Positions 17,548-26,443 of a DNA stretch of 37,465 bases are shown here, piece after piece (positions within the stretch are counted from its first letter, which is position 1; every line of letters starts with the position of its first letter). Origin of the DNA: an uncultured Oscillospiraceae bacterium (GTDB lineage Bacteria > Bacillota > Clostridia > Oscillospirales > Oscillospiraceae). The position numbers and the translations under genes were made by a program. The DNA lies in the NCBI GenBank assembly GCA_944386975.1, contig CALXDC010000029.1, positions 1 through 37,465 of the forward strand, read 5' to 3'. The notes beneath the pieces are model-generated. The model saw only the letters and a program-made list of their open reading frames with translations, made no database searches and was not told the DNA's origin.

Positions 17548-18498
17548 CTAAGTTTCCCAGCTCGTCCGTTCCGCCACCCGGAGCTTGGCGCTGCGGGCGC
17601 GGGGGTTTTCCTCCAGTTCCGCCTCGCCGGCGGTAATGGGCTTTCGGTTGATCAGGGTCATCCGGGGCTTTTTCCCGCACACGCACACCGGAAACTCCGG
17701 CGGGCAGGTGCACCCGGTGGCCAGCTGCTTCATGGTTTGTTTGACAATACGGTCCTCCAGGCTGTGGAAGGTGATCACCGCCAGCCTTCCGCCCGGCTTC
17801 AGCCGCTCCGCCGCGCTCTCCAGCATGGGGGGCAGCTCCTCCAACTCGCCGTTGACGGCGATGCGGATGGCCTGAAAGCTCCGCTTGGCAGGATGCTGCT
17901 TCTCCCGCAGGGCCGGGGGAGGCATAGCGCCCTTGATGATCTCCACCAGCTCCAGGGTGGTCTCGATGGCCTTCTCCTGCCGCCTGCGGCAGATGGCCCG
18001 GGCAACCCTGGGGGCGTAGCGCTCCTCGCCGTAGTCGAATAAAATCCGCCGCAGCTCCTCCTCGGAGAAGGTGTTCACCACCTCCCGGGCGGTGAGGGCG
18101 GCATCCCGGTCCATCCGCATGTCCAGGGGAGCATCCTGCATGTAGCTGAAGCCCCGCTCCCCCTCGTCCAACTGGGGGGAGGACACACCCAGGTCAAACA
18201 GCATCCCGTCCACCTTGTCGATGCCCAGGCTGTCCAGGGCTTCGGCAAGGCGGCTGAAATTGGTGTGGACCAGCAGCACCCGGTCCCCGAATTCCGCCAA
18301 CCGCTCCCGGGCGGCCTCAATGGCGGTGATATCCCGGTCCAGTCCCACCAGCCGCCCCGTGGTCAGGCGGCGGAGAATTTCCAGGGAGTGGCCCGCCCGG
18401 CCCAGGGTACCGTCCAGATAGATGCCGTCGGGGCGGATGTTGAGCCCCTCCAGGCACTCCTCCAGCAGCACCGGCCGGTGTCCATAGTCTTTTTCCAT
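17548..18498 (-). CDS. rsmH: 16S rRNA (cytosine(1402)-N(4))-methyltransferase
   Basis: 316-residue RsmH (MraW). SAM-binding motif region YLDGTLGRAGHSLEIL, then FDLGVSSPQLDEGERGFSY, PLDMRMD and the C-terminal HSLEDRIVK motif are all clear. The start at 18498 (MEKDYGHRPVLLEE) lies just after the mraZ stop, with a GGAGGAG inside the end of mraZ, implying coupled translation. Confidence 0.97.
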   Translation of the reverse strand: MEKDYGHRPVLLEECLEGLNIRPDGIYLDGTLGRAGHSLEILRRLTTGRLVGLDRDITAIEAARERLAEFGDRVLLVHTNFSRLAEALDSLGIDKVDGMLFDLGVSSPQLDEGERGFSYMQDAPLDMRMDRDAALTAREVVNTFSEEELRRILFDYGEERYAPRVARAICRRRQEKAIETTLELVEIIKGAMPPPALREKQHPAKRSFQAIRIAVNGELEELPPMLESAAERLKPGGRLAVITFHSLEDRIVKQTMKQLATGCTCPPEFPVCVCGKKPRMTLINRKPITAGEAELEENPRARSAKLRVAERTSWET

Positions 18499-18499
18499 A

Positions 18500-18916
18500 T
18501 CAGAAGTCCAGCTCCTCCATGGCGGCGAAGAGCTTGTCCGGATCCAGCTCCTCCTCTTCCACCGCCAGCCAGCGCTCGGCGTTCCAGATCTCCGCCCGGT
18601 TGCTGACGCCGATGACCACCACGTCCTTCTCCAGTCCCGCATAGGCCCGGAGCTTGGCGGGAATCAGAATACGGCCCTGCCCGTCAGGCTCGCACTTGGC
18701 GGCGTTGGCGAAAAGGGCTCGCATGGCCTTGGTCTTGGTATAGGGTAGTTCCTCAAACTTGGCAGTAAATTTGGCCCAGCTCTCGTCGGAGTACACCGAC
18801 AGACACCGGTCCATGCCGATGGTAACATAGAAAGTCTCCCCCAGCTCCTCCCGGAGCTTGGCGGGGATGAACAGGCGGCCTTTGGCGTCGATGCTGTGCT
18901 GGTACTGCCCCGTCAT
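18500..18916 (-). CDS. mraZ: Transcriptional regulator MraZ
   Basis: 138-residue protein with two AbrB-like MraZ domains, each with the DxxGR signature: IDAKGRLFIPAKLR and PDGQGRILIPAKLR. MraZ binds repeats upstream of its own operon and usually represses the dcw cluster. The ATG at 18916 gives the usual MTGQYQHSIDAKGR start; the longer frame to 18979 runs through the operator repeats and is rejected. First gene of the cluster. Confidence 0.96.
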   Translation of the reverse strand: MTGQYQHSIDAKGRLFIPAKLREELGETFYVTIGMDRCLSVYSDESWAKFTAKFEELPYTKTKAMRALFANAAKCEPDGQGRILIPAKLRAYAGLEKDVVVIGVSNRAEIWNAERWLAVEEEELDPDKLFAAMEELDF

Positions 18917-18963
18917 CGAACATCCACCGCCTTTCTCTCTTGTGGGATGAGTGTGGGAAAATT

Positions 18964-18988
18964 CCCTACTGCCCACCACTTTTCACCA
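18964..18988 (-). promoter_or_regulatory. MraZ operator: three 10-bp-spaced repeats
   Basis: On the minus strand, TGGTG (18988-18984), TGGTG (18978-18974) and TAGGG (18968-18964) repeat with an exact 10-bp period, just downstream of the predicted transcription start. Direct repeats with this period are the known form of MraZ sites. The assignment to MraZ is by position and form. Confidence 0.7.
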
Positions 18989-18997
18989 CTTGGGAAT

Positions 18998-19026
18998 AGT
19001 ATAGCAACTCGTTATGTAAATTGCAA
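18998..19026 (-). promoter_or_regulatory. dcw cluster (mraZ) promoter
   Basis: Minus strand: -35 TTGCAA (19026-19021), 17-nt spacer, -10 TATACT (19003-18998); start expected near 18991, directly before the MraZ repeats. Confidence 0.85.
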
Positions 19027-19305
19027 GAAGAAGTTTTGCATTTTTATGGTCAAAATGTGGCGGTTTTTATGAAAAACGACTGGTTTTCGGTATATAAAAC
19101 AGATGTTCGAATATCTTATAGCAGGATGCCACAAGATATTGTGTCGAATAATTCAGACCACCACTAATTGTATTAAATTCCATAATTTTCCTATTTTTTG
19201 CGTTTCTGCCGTGGTCAGATTCGACAGTTTTCCTTTTTCTTTTTCTGCATTTTGCACAAGACAATTTATGGGCGCTTTTCCGTCACGCCTATTCTGACGA
19301 AATGG
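19027..19305. other. AT-rich gap without a gene
   Basis: No credible ORF on either strand: frames lack an SD and do not resemble proteins. It holds an inverted repeat (AATATCTT 19110-19117 with AAGATATT 19133-19140) around a loop of 15 nt, which could act as a weak terminator for the dpa transcript. Otherwise nothing seen. Confidence 0.5.
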
Positions 19306-19343
19306 CCAGCGGCCGGCAGCCCTTTCAGGCCGCCGGCCGCTGG
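19306..19343. terminator. Large GC hairpin after dpaB
   Basis: 12-bp perfect stem (19306-19317 with 19332-19343) with a 14-nt loop, starting 2 nt after the dpaB stop. On the minus strand it is followed by CCATTTCG rather than a T run, so it is a weak terminator or an mRNA 3'-end stabiliser. Confidence 0.5.
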
Positions 19344-19345
19344 AT

Positions 19346-19915
19346 TTATAGCAGAACAGGCTGAAGTTGACAATTCTCCAGGGCAGCGCCGACAGTCTCC
19401 TCAATGCGGGAGAAGTCGGCCATCAACGACCGCGGCTTCTTCTCCGGGTCATCCTGACCAAAGGGGACAAAATAGTATCCCTTGCGGTTCAGAAGGGCGC
19501 CGATGGAGGCGGCGCTGGCACTGAGCCCGTCGTTGGTGGCCAGGGCCAGCACCACCGGACGATCATTGCGCAGATGGGCCTTGACGGCCATTGTGACGGC
19601 GGTATCGGTGATGCCGGCAGCCAGCTTGCCCAGAGTGTTGCCGGTGCAGGGCGCTACCACCAGCACATCCAGCAGCTTCCGGGGACCAATAGGCTCTGCC
19701 TCCGCCACCGTTGTCATGGGCCTATGGCCGGTCATCTCCTCCAGCTGCCGGATCAGGTCCCCGGCGGTTCCGAAGCGGGTGTCGGTGGCGGCGGCAGCTT
19801 CTGACAGAATGGGCAAAATCTCATATCGGGCGCAGAGCGCCTCCATCTGCTTTAGAACCTTGGCATGGGTACAGAACGAGCCGCACATGGCCCATCCGAT
19901 CCGTATATTTTTCAA
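19346..19915 (-). CDS. dpaB: Dipicolinate synthase subunit B
   Basis: 189-residue flavoprotein-like subunit of dipicolinate synthase (SpoVFB), which makes dipicolinic acid in the mother cell for export into the forespore. Family marks: IGWAMCGSFCTHAKV at the start, LDVLVVAPCTGNTLGKLA..ITDTAVTMAVKAHLRN in the middle, and YFVPFGQDDPEKKPRSL near the end. The start is TTG at 19915, overlapping the dpaA stop (TTGA), with a GGGGGGA SD upstream. It depends on transcription from dpaA, whose 5' half is 9.6 kb away in this arrangement, and a terminator (20471-20503) separates it from the element. So dpaB is probably silent until dpaA is rejoined. Confidence 0.95.
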   Translation of the reverse strand: MKNIRIGWAMCGSFCTHAKVLKQMEALCARYEILPILSEAAAATDTRFGTAGDLIRQLEEMTGHRPMTTVAEAEPIGPRKLLDVLVVAPCTGNTLGKLAAGITDTAVTMAVKAHLRNDRPVVLALATNDGLSASAASIGALLNRKGYYFVPFGQDDPEKKPRSLMADFSRIEETVGAALENCQLQPVLL

Positions 19916-20399
19916 ATGGGTTCCCCCCGTTCCTCTAAGATGTAACCGATGGCGTCCCGGACGGCCCTGGCAGCGGTGAGCGGGGCCACACGGCCGGGGA
20001 GGGCCAGCTCCTGAAGTGCAGCAATTCCCAGCTCCCGGGCGGCGGAAACATCCACGCCGCCCGGAGAAGAAGCCACATCAATGATCACGCAGTCCGGCCG
20101 GATTTCCTCCAGGCGCTTTCGGTCCAAAACCAGGGCGGGGACGGTATTGAAGATCAGATGGAAGGGCCGGAGGCGGCCCTCCAGCCGGTCGGTGCGCAGG
20201 GGCGCGTATCCCAGGGCTCGGATCCAGGCCAGATGCTCCTGCCGCCGGGCGGAGACGGCCACCTGGGCGGCCAGGCCCCGCAGACGGCAGGCCAGAAGCT
20301 TTCCGATGCGGCCAAAGCCGATGACCAGGCACCGGGACTCCTGGATGGTGCGGTCGGTGGCAGCCATAGCGGCGGCCAGGGCTCCCTCGGCAGTGGGGA
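19912..20399 (-). CDS. dpaA: Dipicolinate synthase subunit A, C-terminal half (interrupted gene, 3' part)
   Basis: This part codes for the C-terminal Rossmann domain of DpaA: PTAEGALAAAMAATDRTIQ, then the NAD(P) loop VIGFGRIGKLLACRL, NTVPALVLDRKRL, IIDVASSPGGVD and ALPGRVAPLTAA, ending at a TGA that overlaps dpaB. About 125 N-terminal residues expected in DpaA are absent here and found at 29977-30360. Homology stops exactly at the repeat GCAGTGGGGA (20390-20399). The open frame runs on to 20472, but that part (MPVPPCFHRFRRG...) belongs to the element and has no dpaA match. It carries no promoter. Frame and motifs are intact, unlike a decayed pseudogene. Confidence 0.92.
20390..20399 (+). repeat. 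Left attachment core of the dpaA element
   Basis: GCAGTGGGGA, identical and in the same orientation as 29981-29990. The matching bases stop sharply at both ends. The flank to the left is dpaA 3' coding sequence; the flank to the right belongs to the element. Confidence 0.8.
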
Positions 20400-20470
20400 G
20401 CGGTTTGGCGATGGGACCGGAGGCAGGCATCCATCCCCGTCGAAAGCGGTGAAAGCACGGCGGAACCGGC

Positions 20471-20503
20471 AAAAAAACAGCCAGACCCGATTGGGTCTGA
20501 CTG
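20471..20503 (-). terminator. Terminator of the adhesin gene, insulating dpaA 3' part
   Basis: Minus strand: 11-bp stem (20503-20493 with 20488-20478, one G-T pair) followed by T7 (plus-strand A run 20471-20477). It lies inside the element between the adhesin stop and the dpaA 3' part, so adhesin transcripts should not reach dpaB. Confidence 0.92.
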
Positions 20504-20552
20504 TTTTCGCTTAAGGGTTTGCCTTCGCATCTGCGTCGGCCGGGTCAGGGAC

Positions 20553-23500
20553 TCAGTCCTCCTCGCGCTTGCCGCTCTTGGTGCGGGTAAGCACCAGGCC
20601 GGCGGCAGCCATGGAGGCGGCCAGGGCCATGAAGCCCGCGGTAGCGAAGGGATTCACCGCCTCGGCGGCGCCGGTCTGAGGCAGATCGCCCAGGGGGGTC
20701 TCGGGATCAATGATCTCGGTGCCGTCGTCCATGGGGGTCTCGTTCTCGCCGATGTCGATCACATCGTCATCGGGGGCGGGATTCAGCGGAGTCTCTTCGT
20801 CGGGGAGCTCCTCGTCCGGCTCAGGATCAGGCGTCGGGGGAGTCCAGCCACCGCCGCCGCCACCGCCGGTGCCGGGATCGGTAGGCGTGGTGTACCGGTA
20901 CTCATAGGTCAGGGTAATGACATACTCGCCGGGCTCCGTCAAAGTCACGCCGACCTTGACCGTATCGCCATCCGTAAAGGTGGGACCGCCGCTGATGTAG
21001 TTATACTCGCTCTTGTTATCCGTGTTCTTGTAGGAATCGGTGTTCAGATCGGTGACCACCTGGCCCTTGCTGCCGCTGATCAGATCACCCTTCACCGTAT
21101 CAGTGGACTGCAGGACGCCGTCCACATAGTAGTTGTAGATACGGTCCACACGATACATGTACTCGTCGCGGGTGAGGTAGGTATTGATGATGTTGCCGTT
21201 TTCGTAGGTCACGGTGAAGTAATTATCACCATACTTGACCAGGGTCTGCTGAATGGCACCCTCGGCGTCCAGAGTGGTCACGCCGTAAGCGCCCACCTCG
21301 CGGACGGAGTACTCAATGGGCATATGGGTCTCGCTGTTGTAACGCTGCAGGCCGGTCCACTCATAGGCCCAGTTGTCCTCCGCGTCCACCGTCTTGATCT
21401 CGCCGGTGGCCACATCGTCGGCGTACAACTCCACCTGGATGGAAGCGGGAGCGTTCACATCGGCAGGCGCGCCGTCCAGAACCCACTGCTTCACGCCGGA
21501 GATAGAGGCGTCGTTGGTCTCGTTGACCGTGTTAGTGAAGATCATGGTATTGCCGGACTGCTGAGAGCTGGCAGTATAGGTGATGCCGTCAAGAGAGACG
21601 ATGCCGCTGGTCACCGCGAAGGTATCCTCTTCCAGGGTGAAGATCTCCTTGACCACGTAGTTGATCCGCTGGCCGTTGTCGTCATACTTGGGAACGGCGG
21701 CAAAGGTGCCGACCCAGACGTTCTCCGCGTTCAGCAGAGCCACCATATCCTGGCCGCTGATGGTCTGGATAGGATCAGCAGCGGTATTGCTCTCGTACAG
21801 GCCGAAGGAAACTGCGGTGCTGCTGGGACCGTTCCACACCTTGTTCACGGAGTAGACCACCTGGCTGCCGTCCACGTCACCCTCCATGGTGTTGGTGATG
21901 GTGCCGCTCAAAATGGTCACAGTATAGGTATTGTCGCCAAGGGTAATCTTTTCGCCGGACACGACGCCCTCGGTATCGCCTGCGTCGGCCATCTCACGGA
22001 CGGTATAAGCAATCGTCTTGTTGACGTCGCTGTACATGGGCTGATAGGGGAACTCACCGCTCCAATTGTTGGCCGCAGTCAGCTCCATGTGATCCTTGTA
22101 CACGCCGTCAGCGAACAGACCAACCCAGATGCTGTCGGGGCGGGTACCGCTGTTGCCGGGATCCTTCCACAGCTTGTTGACCTGAATATGGGTGGTTCCC
22201 GCGTCAAAGCTGTTGGTGAACTGATAGCTGACATTTACGCTCTCTGTGCGGGAGCTGTGGGTCATGGTATAACCGGCCGCCTTCTCCTCTTCCACGGTAT
22301 AGCGGATGGCATGACCGTCCAGATCCAGGCTCACGCTGGTGCCGTTGATGGTGGTGGTGCCGGGGATGGCATACCGGGGCAGGTTCTTAAAGGTATAGCC
22401 CCAGCTCTCCTCAGCGGTCAGGTTGTAGCTGCCGACCTTGATGTCATCGGCGTACAGGGTAACCTCCAGATCGGCGGGGACGGTGGCCGTGCCGTTGTCC
22501 CAGGTCTTCTGGACAGACACTTCCATGGTGTTATCCTGCTCAATGGTGTTGGTGATGTTCCACACGCCATTCTCCAGAACGGGCGCGCTGGGAGTATAGC
22601 CCGCAACAGGATCTTCCTTCACGGTGTAGTTGATCTTCTTCCCGTCGCTGCCGTACATGGGCAGATCGGTAAACTCATAGGTCCAGGGAGTTGTCTCCGT
22701 GCCGTCAAGGGTCTTAGAAGCTGCCTGCTGATCGCCGTTCATGACATAAACCGTTACAGACAGGCCCTCCGTGCTGGGAGCAACCCAATTCTTATGAACC
22801 GTGACGGAAGTAGTGGCGCTGCCGGTATTCAGGGAGTTGATCGCGGTGGTGTCTTCATAGCGCACAGCATACTTCACACCATCCTTGCCAGCCAGCAGGT
22901 TACCCTGCTCGCCCTCCTCCTTCACGGTGTACCGATACTCGTAACCAGCCTCATCGTAGACAGGCAGATTTTCGAAGGTGTAGGTCTGCGTGACCTCATA
23001 GACTTCCGTATCCTGAAGGAAGGTATAGGTGTGATTCGCGCTGTTGAAAGTATCATCCGCAGTACCATTGGAGCTGCGCTGGAGGATGAGCGTCACGCTG
23101 TCAGGCCGGGTGTCGTCAGCGTTCTTATCGTCCTCCCACTTCTTGGTGATGGTGACCTCATCGGTATCCGCGATATCCTCCCGGGTATTGGTCACGGTAT
23201 ACCCGTTGTCAGCGGTACCCTCGCTGGTCATGGCGTAACCGTCCACACTGTCCTTGACCGTGTATTCGATCTCATGGCCGTCGGCGGTCAGGCCCTCTGT
23301 CGTGCCGTAGGTCAGACTACCAACCTGAGTTTCGGGAATAGCGTACTTGGGAAGGCTGCTGCCAAAGTCGAAGGTCCAAGTAGTACCCGTCGCGGTGGCA
23401 GTCAGGCCGGTATCCTTGCCGTCGGCGTACAGATTGACCACAACGCTATCAGGGCGAATAGCTCCGGTGTTGTTGCCGTCCACCCACTCCTTGTGACCGC

Positions 23501-26033
23501 TGACGGTAACGCTGGTTTCCTGCGCAATGGTGTTGGTCACGGTATACCCGCTGGTGGAGACAACGTACTTCACACCGCCGATGTCATAGGCACCAGTGGA
23601 AACCCACTTCGTAACCATTGCGCCGTTCTCTTCAACGGTTACTTTCTCCATCACGCGGTAGTTGTAAGGATCACCATTATCGTCATACAACTCAACTGAG
23701 GGGAAAGTATGAGAGAGGTTGTTCTCAGACAGCTCAACGGTCAAGCCAGCAGCCGGCGTGGTCTCTCCCATAGCAACCAGGCCCAGCGTAACAGAGGGAT
23801 GATTTTCACCACCCACCCATGTCTTGGTCACGGTAATATCATCCTGCCCGCTGCGGACATTGGTCACTGTACATGTATAAGTTCCACTTTCCTCGTCGTA
23901 GTTAACCTTAAATGCCTGACTGCTGGGTGTGCTCCCGCTGGGATGATCCGTTTCCTTCACGGTATACGAATCTGTCAGAGAAAGGCCAGTGTCCTCATCC
24001 ACAGTGGGAATAGCAATGGTCACTGTCCAATTGTTGCTGGAAGAAATCTGTATATTCTGCTTAACTAAATCCTCGCCACAGTACAGATCCACAGTAACGG
24101 AGCCGGTGGAGGGTGCAATTGTGGCAGGCAGCCACGCCTTGGTGATCGTGAGGTCCCGATTTTCAGGATTGTGCTTGTTGGTGATGACCATACCGTCGAT
24201 GTTAACGGGTTCGCCGTTCTTGGTCACCGCCGCTACACCATAGACAACAGAGACCTCATAGGTATCTTCCAGGGGCTGATAACCGTCGTGCTCCGTCTCT
24301 CTCAGGGTATAAGTGTGTCCGGAGGGAATCCCCTTGCCCTGATTAGCAGCGAAGGAAACCTTGCCGGCCACAGCGGTTGCCGGCCCAACGGTAAGGCCGC
24401 AATCCTTACAAGTCAATGTAAACTGCACGCCGTTAATAGCATTCTCTGCGGGGTCCTCTTTGTCAAAGGTCAGGTCGACCCGATAGCCCTTGACCTGAGG
24501 CTTGGTAAATTCGCTGGTATAAAGCTTCTGCTCTCCTGCGTAATGCTGCACACCGTTCTGGTCAGTGAAGTCCTCCTCATACAAATCATCCTCAAAGGAA
24601 TAGGTCAGCGTGGCGACCTGGTTCGTGTCATACGCACTACCATCACGGGCGCCATTGTCCAGGGTCACATAATACTGGCAGGTGTAAACATACCATTCGC
24701 CCTCTTTTTTGTCGTAAGCAGCTAGGCTCTTCAGGTTCCAGGTAAGCTGCTTTCCAGTTCCATCCATCTTAGCGCCGGCCTGCTTGCCACTCACAAAGCC
24801 GGCAAAGGTAACATCCTGGCCCATGGTATCAGACACAATCCAGGCGTTGGTCTTGACCGTAATGTTGGTCTCAATAATTTCAAAAGCCTTGTTCAGCTGC
24901 TCTGCCAGCTCAGTACCAGAACCTGCTTCACAATTGATGTAGTGACTCTCATAGCCGCCCTCGTCGCTGGTAACGCTGTTGTACATGGTATATTTAGCGG
25001 CTGCACTGTTCTGAAGGCTGATGCCCACGCCGTAAATCTCAATTCCAGCATTTTTCAGCAAAAGGGCCTCAGAAACCGTGTTATAGGCATGATTTTTCCC
25101 CGTGCTGCTGCCGGTGCCTTTAATATCACTATAGTCAAATCTGGTATAAATGTAGTCCTGCTGGTAGGTGGTCTCATAGTATCCCCGCCCGTCATACTCA
25201 TCTACAGCTATAAACTGGCTCTTATCCACGTTCGTTTGCCATCCCGAGCCGTCATAATAATACGTCGGCTCGCCATCAGAGAGGAGCAGCACATACTTAT
25301 ATTCCGCACTGGAACCACTCAGGATATCCCGGGCTTTCTTGAGACCAGCCTGAATGTTGGTACCTGTATTATAGAGATTTTTGATATTGTTGATGGCGCC
25401 GCCTTCATATGCATTTTCAGTAGCAGGCACCCAGACCTGCTTTTCCTCATAATGCCCAGGAATCCAGTACCAATCTTCCCAATGGCCCTCTACCCAGACC
25501 CACTCAGTCTTCCACTCGCCCTCTTTCGGCTTTCCCCGAAGGCCTTCCAAATCATAGCTGAGCTCGCTCTTGGTATCGGCGGTTTTTCCATAGGTCACCA
25601 CCGCCACCTTACGGTTGCCGTCGGGCTCATCACCCAGGAAGGAGTTTATAAACTGCGTAGCCGCCTGCTTGGCAGAATCCAATCGGTCACCATTATTCAT
25701 GCTGCTGGAGTTATCAATGACCAGCACTACATCAATGGTGGGGGCAACCTCTGTGGTGGTCTGTTTGATTTCATCTTTGGTTTTGACCTGCAGCGTCATC
25801 AGAAACTTTCCTTCTTCTTCGGTAAGCTCCGCTGTCTTGGTCATCTGAACGTTGCCTTTTCCATCTTCCGGCAAAATAGTCCCACCAGAAGACACAATCT
25901 GATTATTTCTGTTCTGCTGCTGTTCCGCCGTAAGGCCACCCTGCGCGAACACGCCGACGGGCAGCGTGCTCAGGCACATGATCAGTGCCAGCAGCATGGC
26001 TAAAAATCGTTTGCTTCTTGTTGCCAACATCAT
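20553..26033 (-). CDS. LPXTG-anchored VWA/Cna-B repeat adhesin
   Basis: 1826-residue cell-wall protein. Signal peptide (1-30, ending GVFA), VWA domain (about 95-400) with MIDAS DNSSS, an aromatic insert (about 170-210, with repeated W-V/W-E/W-I-P-G-H-type segments), one SpaA-like domain near VDLTFDKEDPAENAINGVQF, about nine Cna-B repeats that each start like ITxxKxW (for example ITVTKTWVGG, VTITKKWEDD, ISGVKQWVLDG), a YxYRVDRIYNYYVDG domain, a Pro/Asp/Glu-rich stalk, then LPQTG (1784-1788), a hydrophobic helix and KREED tail for sortase. Likely an adhesin or pilin-like protein. GGAG lies 5 nt before the ATG. A c-di-GMP-I riboswitch-like aptamer precedes it. No sortase gene is in the element. 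Confidence 0.93.
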   Translation of the reverse strand: MMLATRSKRFLAMLLALIMCLSTLPVGVFAQGGLTAEQQQNRNNQIVSSGGTILPEDGKGNVQMTKTAELTEEEGKFLMTLQVKTKDEIKQTTTEVAPTIDVVLVIDNSSSMNNGDRLDSAKQAATQFINSFLGDEPDGNRKVAVVTYGKTADTKSELSYDLEGLRGKPKEGEWKTEWVWVEGHWEDWYWIPGHYEEKQVWVPATENAYEGGAINNIKNLYNTGTNIQAGLKKARDILSGSSAEYKYVLLLSDGEPTYYYDGSGWQTNVDKSQFIAVDEYDGRGYYETTYQQDYIYTRFDYSDIKGTGSSTGKNHAYNTVSEALLLKNAGIEIYGVGISLQNSAAAKYTMYNSVTSDEGGYESHYINCEAGSGTELAEQLNKAFEIIETNITVKTNAWIVSDTMGQDVTFAGFVSGKQAGAKMDGTGKQLTWNLKSLAAYDKKEGEWYVYTCQYYVTLDNGARDGSAYDTNQVATLTYSFEDDLYEEDFTDQNGVQHYAGEQKLYTSEFTKPQVKGYRVDLTFDKEDPAENAINGVQFTLTCKDCGLTVGPATAVAGKVSFAANQGKGIPSGHTYTLRETEHDGYQPLEDTYEVSVVYGVAAVTKNGEPVNIDGMVITNKHNPENRDLTITKAWLPATIAPSTGSVTVDLYCGEDLVKQNIQISSSNNWTVTIAIPTVDEDTGLSLTDSYTVKETDHPSGSTPSSQAFKVNYDEESGTYTCTVTNVRSGQDDITVTKTWVGGENHPSVTLGLVAMGETTPAAGLTVELSENNLSHTFPSVELYDDNGDPYNYRVMEKVTVEENGAMVTKWVSTGAYDIGGVKYVVSTSGYTVTNTIAQETSVTVSGHKEWVDGNNTGAIRPDSVVVNLYADGKDTGLTATATGTTWTFDFGSSLPKYAIPETQVGSLTYGTTEGLTADGHEIEYTVKDSVDGYAMTSEGTADNGYTVTNTREDIADTDEVTITKKWEDDKNADDTRPDSVTLILQRSSNGTADDTFNSANHTYTFLQDTEVYEVTQTYTFENLPVYDEAGYEYRYTVKEEGEQGNLLAGKDGVKYAVRYEDTTAINSLNTGSATTSVTVHKNWVAPSTEGLSVTVYVMNGDQQAASKTLDGTETTPWTYEFTDLPMYGSDGKKINYTVKEDPVAGYTPSAPVLENGVWNITNTIEQDNTMEVSVQKTWDNGTATVPADLEVTLYADDIKVGSYNLTAEESWGYTFKNLPRYAIPGTTTINGTSVSLDLDGHAIRYTVEEEKAAGYTMTHSSRTESVNVSYQFTNSFDAGTTHIQVNKLWKDPGNSGTRPDSIWVGLFADGVYKDHMELTAANNWSGEFPYQPMYSDVNKTIAYTVREMADAGDTEGVVSGEKITLGDNTYTVTILSGTITNTMEGDVDGSQVVYSVNKVWNGPSSTAVSFGLYESNTAADPIQTISGQDMVALLNAENVWVGTFAAVPKYDDNGQRINYVVKEIFTLEEDTFAVTSGIVSLDGITYTASSQQSGNTMIFTNTVNETNDASISGVKQWVLDGAPADVNAPASIQVELYADDVATGEIKTVDAEDNWAYEWTGLQRYNSETHMPIEYSVREVGAYGVTTLDAEGAIQQTLVKYGDNYFTVTYENGNIINTYLTRDEYMYRVDRIYNYYVDGVLQSTDTVKGDLISGSKGQVVTDLNTDSYKNTDNKSEYNYISGGPTFTDGDTVKVGVTLTEPGEYVITLTYEYRYTTPTDPGTGGGGGGGWTPPTPDPEPDEELPDEETPLNPAPDDDVIDIGENETPMDDGTEIIDPETPLGDLPQTGAAEAVNPFATAGFMALAASMAAAGLVLTRTKSGKREED

Positions 26034-26065
26034 TCATTCTCCTTTTTCTAAAAAATGTAGAATGG

Positions 26066-26156
26066 ATTCTGTGGCGGCCGGACTGGCCTGGCGTTTCCGC
26101 TGTAGCCTCCTGAGCTTTGCGTCCCGGGGTTTCCCCTCGGTTTGCCCTGTTTCACA
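26066..26156 (-). promoter_or_regulatory. c-di-GMP-I (GEMM-I) riboswitch before the adhesin
   Basis: The minus strand carries the GEMM-I core: ACAGGGCAAACC, a GAGGGGAAACCCC tetraloop-type hairpin, GGGACGCAAAGC, then GGCTA, a second hairpin and GCCAGGCC..GTCCGGCC, closed by TGTG/CACA pairing. The binding-pocket sequence AGGGCAAACC matches the c-di-GMP class. Downstream, CATTCT can pair with AGAATG, which lies within GGAGAATGA in front of the adhesin start, so control could be by SD masking; on or off cannot be told from sequence. Confidence 0.85.
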
Positions 26157-26210
26157 ATGCTTCGCGGGACCTCCGTCCCGCCGGGTCTCGACATCCTCCG
26201 ACGCCCTGGG

Positions 26211-26387
26211 TCACGTTCCCTCCTCCTTCTCTTCCTCTTCCTCCCGGGGAAGGGAGCTGTCGATGAGCCGGAGCAGCTCCAACGCGCTGCGAAAGGGTTC
26301 CTGCCGCTTCCCTTCTGCCCAGGTCACCGTGCCCTGCCAGGTGGCATTCTCCGTGCTTCGGACCTGGACTACGAAGGTCTCTCTCAT
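26211..26387 (-). CDS. Small protein in the adhesin leader (58 aa)
   Basis: ORF of 58 residues between the promoter and the riboswitch. It starts with ATG at 26387, has AAGGAGGG 5 nt upstream, and reads RETFVVQVRSTENATWQGTV, then FRSALELLRLID and an acidic tail. It is a small cytosolic-looking alpha/beta protein with no known function to me. Similar short ORFs (with ENATWQG..TW and FRSALEL..LID) seem familiar near Cna-B surface proteins in this bacterial group, but that is recollection, not a search. The second adhesin leader lacks this ORF. Confidence 0.65.
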   Translation of the reverse strand: MRETFVVQVRSTENATWQGTVTWAEGKRQEPFRSALELLRLIDSSLPREEEEEKEEGT

Positions 26388-26421
26388 CCTCTCCCTCCTT
26401 CCTCTCGCTTGTTATGGTCTA

Positions 26422-26443
26422 AGTATACACTGTAAGAGTTACT
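26422..26443 (-). promoter_or_regulatory. Putative adhesin promoter
   Basis: Minus strand: -10-like TATACT (26427-26422) preceded by GTG and, 10 nt further upstream, AGTAAC (26443-26438). The same AGTAAC-N7-GTG-TATACT layout with equal spacing occurs at 28161-28182 before the second adhesin. No standard -35 is seen, so an activator or another sigma factor may be used. Confidence 0.5.

Noticed and set aside
20400-20472. Upstream extension of the dpaA 3' part as an independent protein start
   Set aside because: The extra residues (MPVPPCFHRFRRG) do not match DpaA and lie on the element side of the repeat; the DpaA domain is incomplete without the 5' part.
22000-25000. Repeats in the adhesin as a CRISPR or DNA-level tandem array
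   Set aside because: The periodicity is that of diverged Cna-B protein domains of about 80-110 residues, not short identical DNA repeats.
26066-26156. cGAMP (GEMM-Ib) class riboswitch
   Set aside because: The core reads AGGGCAAACC, which I associate with the c-di-GMP form; the cGAMP class differs by G-to-A in the pocket. Only binding tests can settle it.
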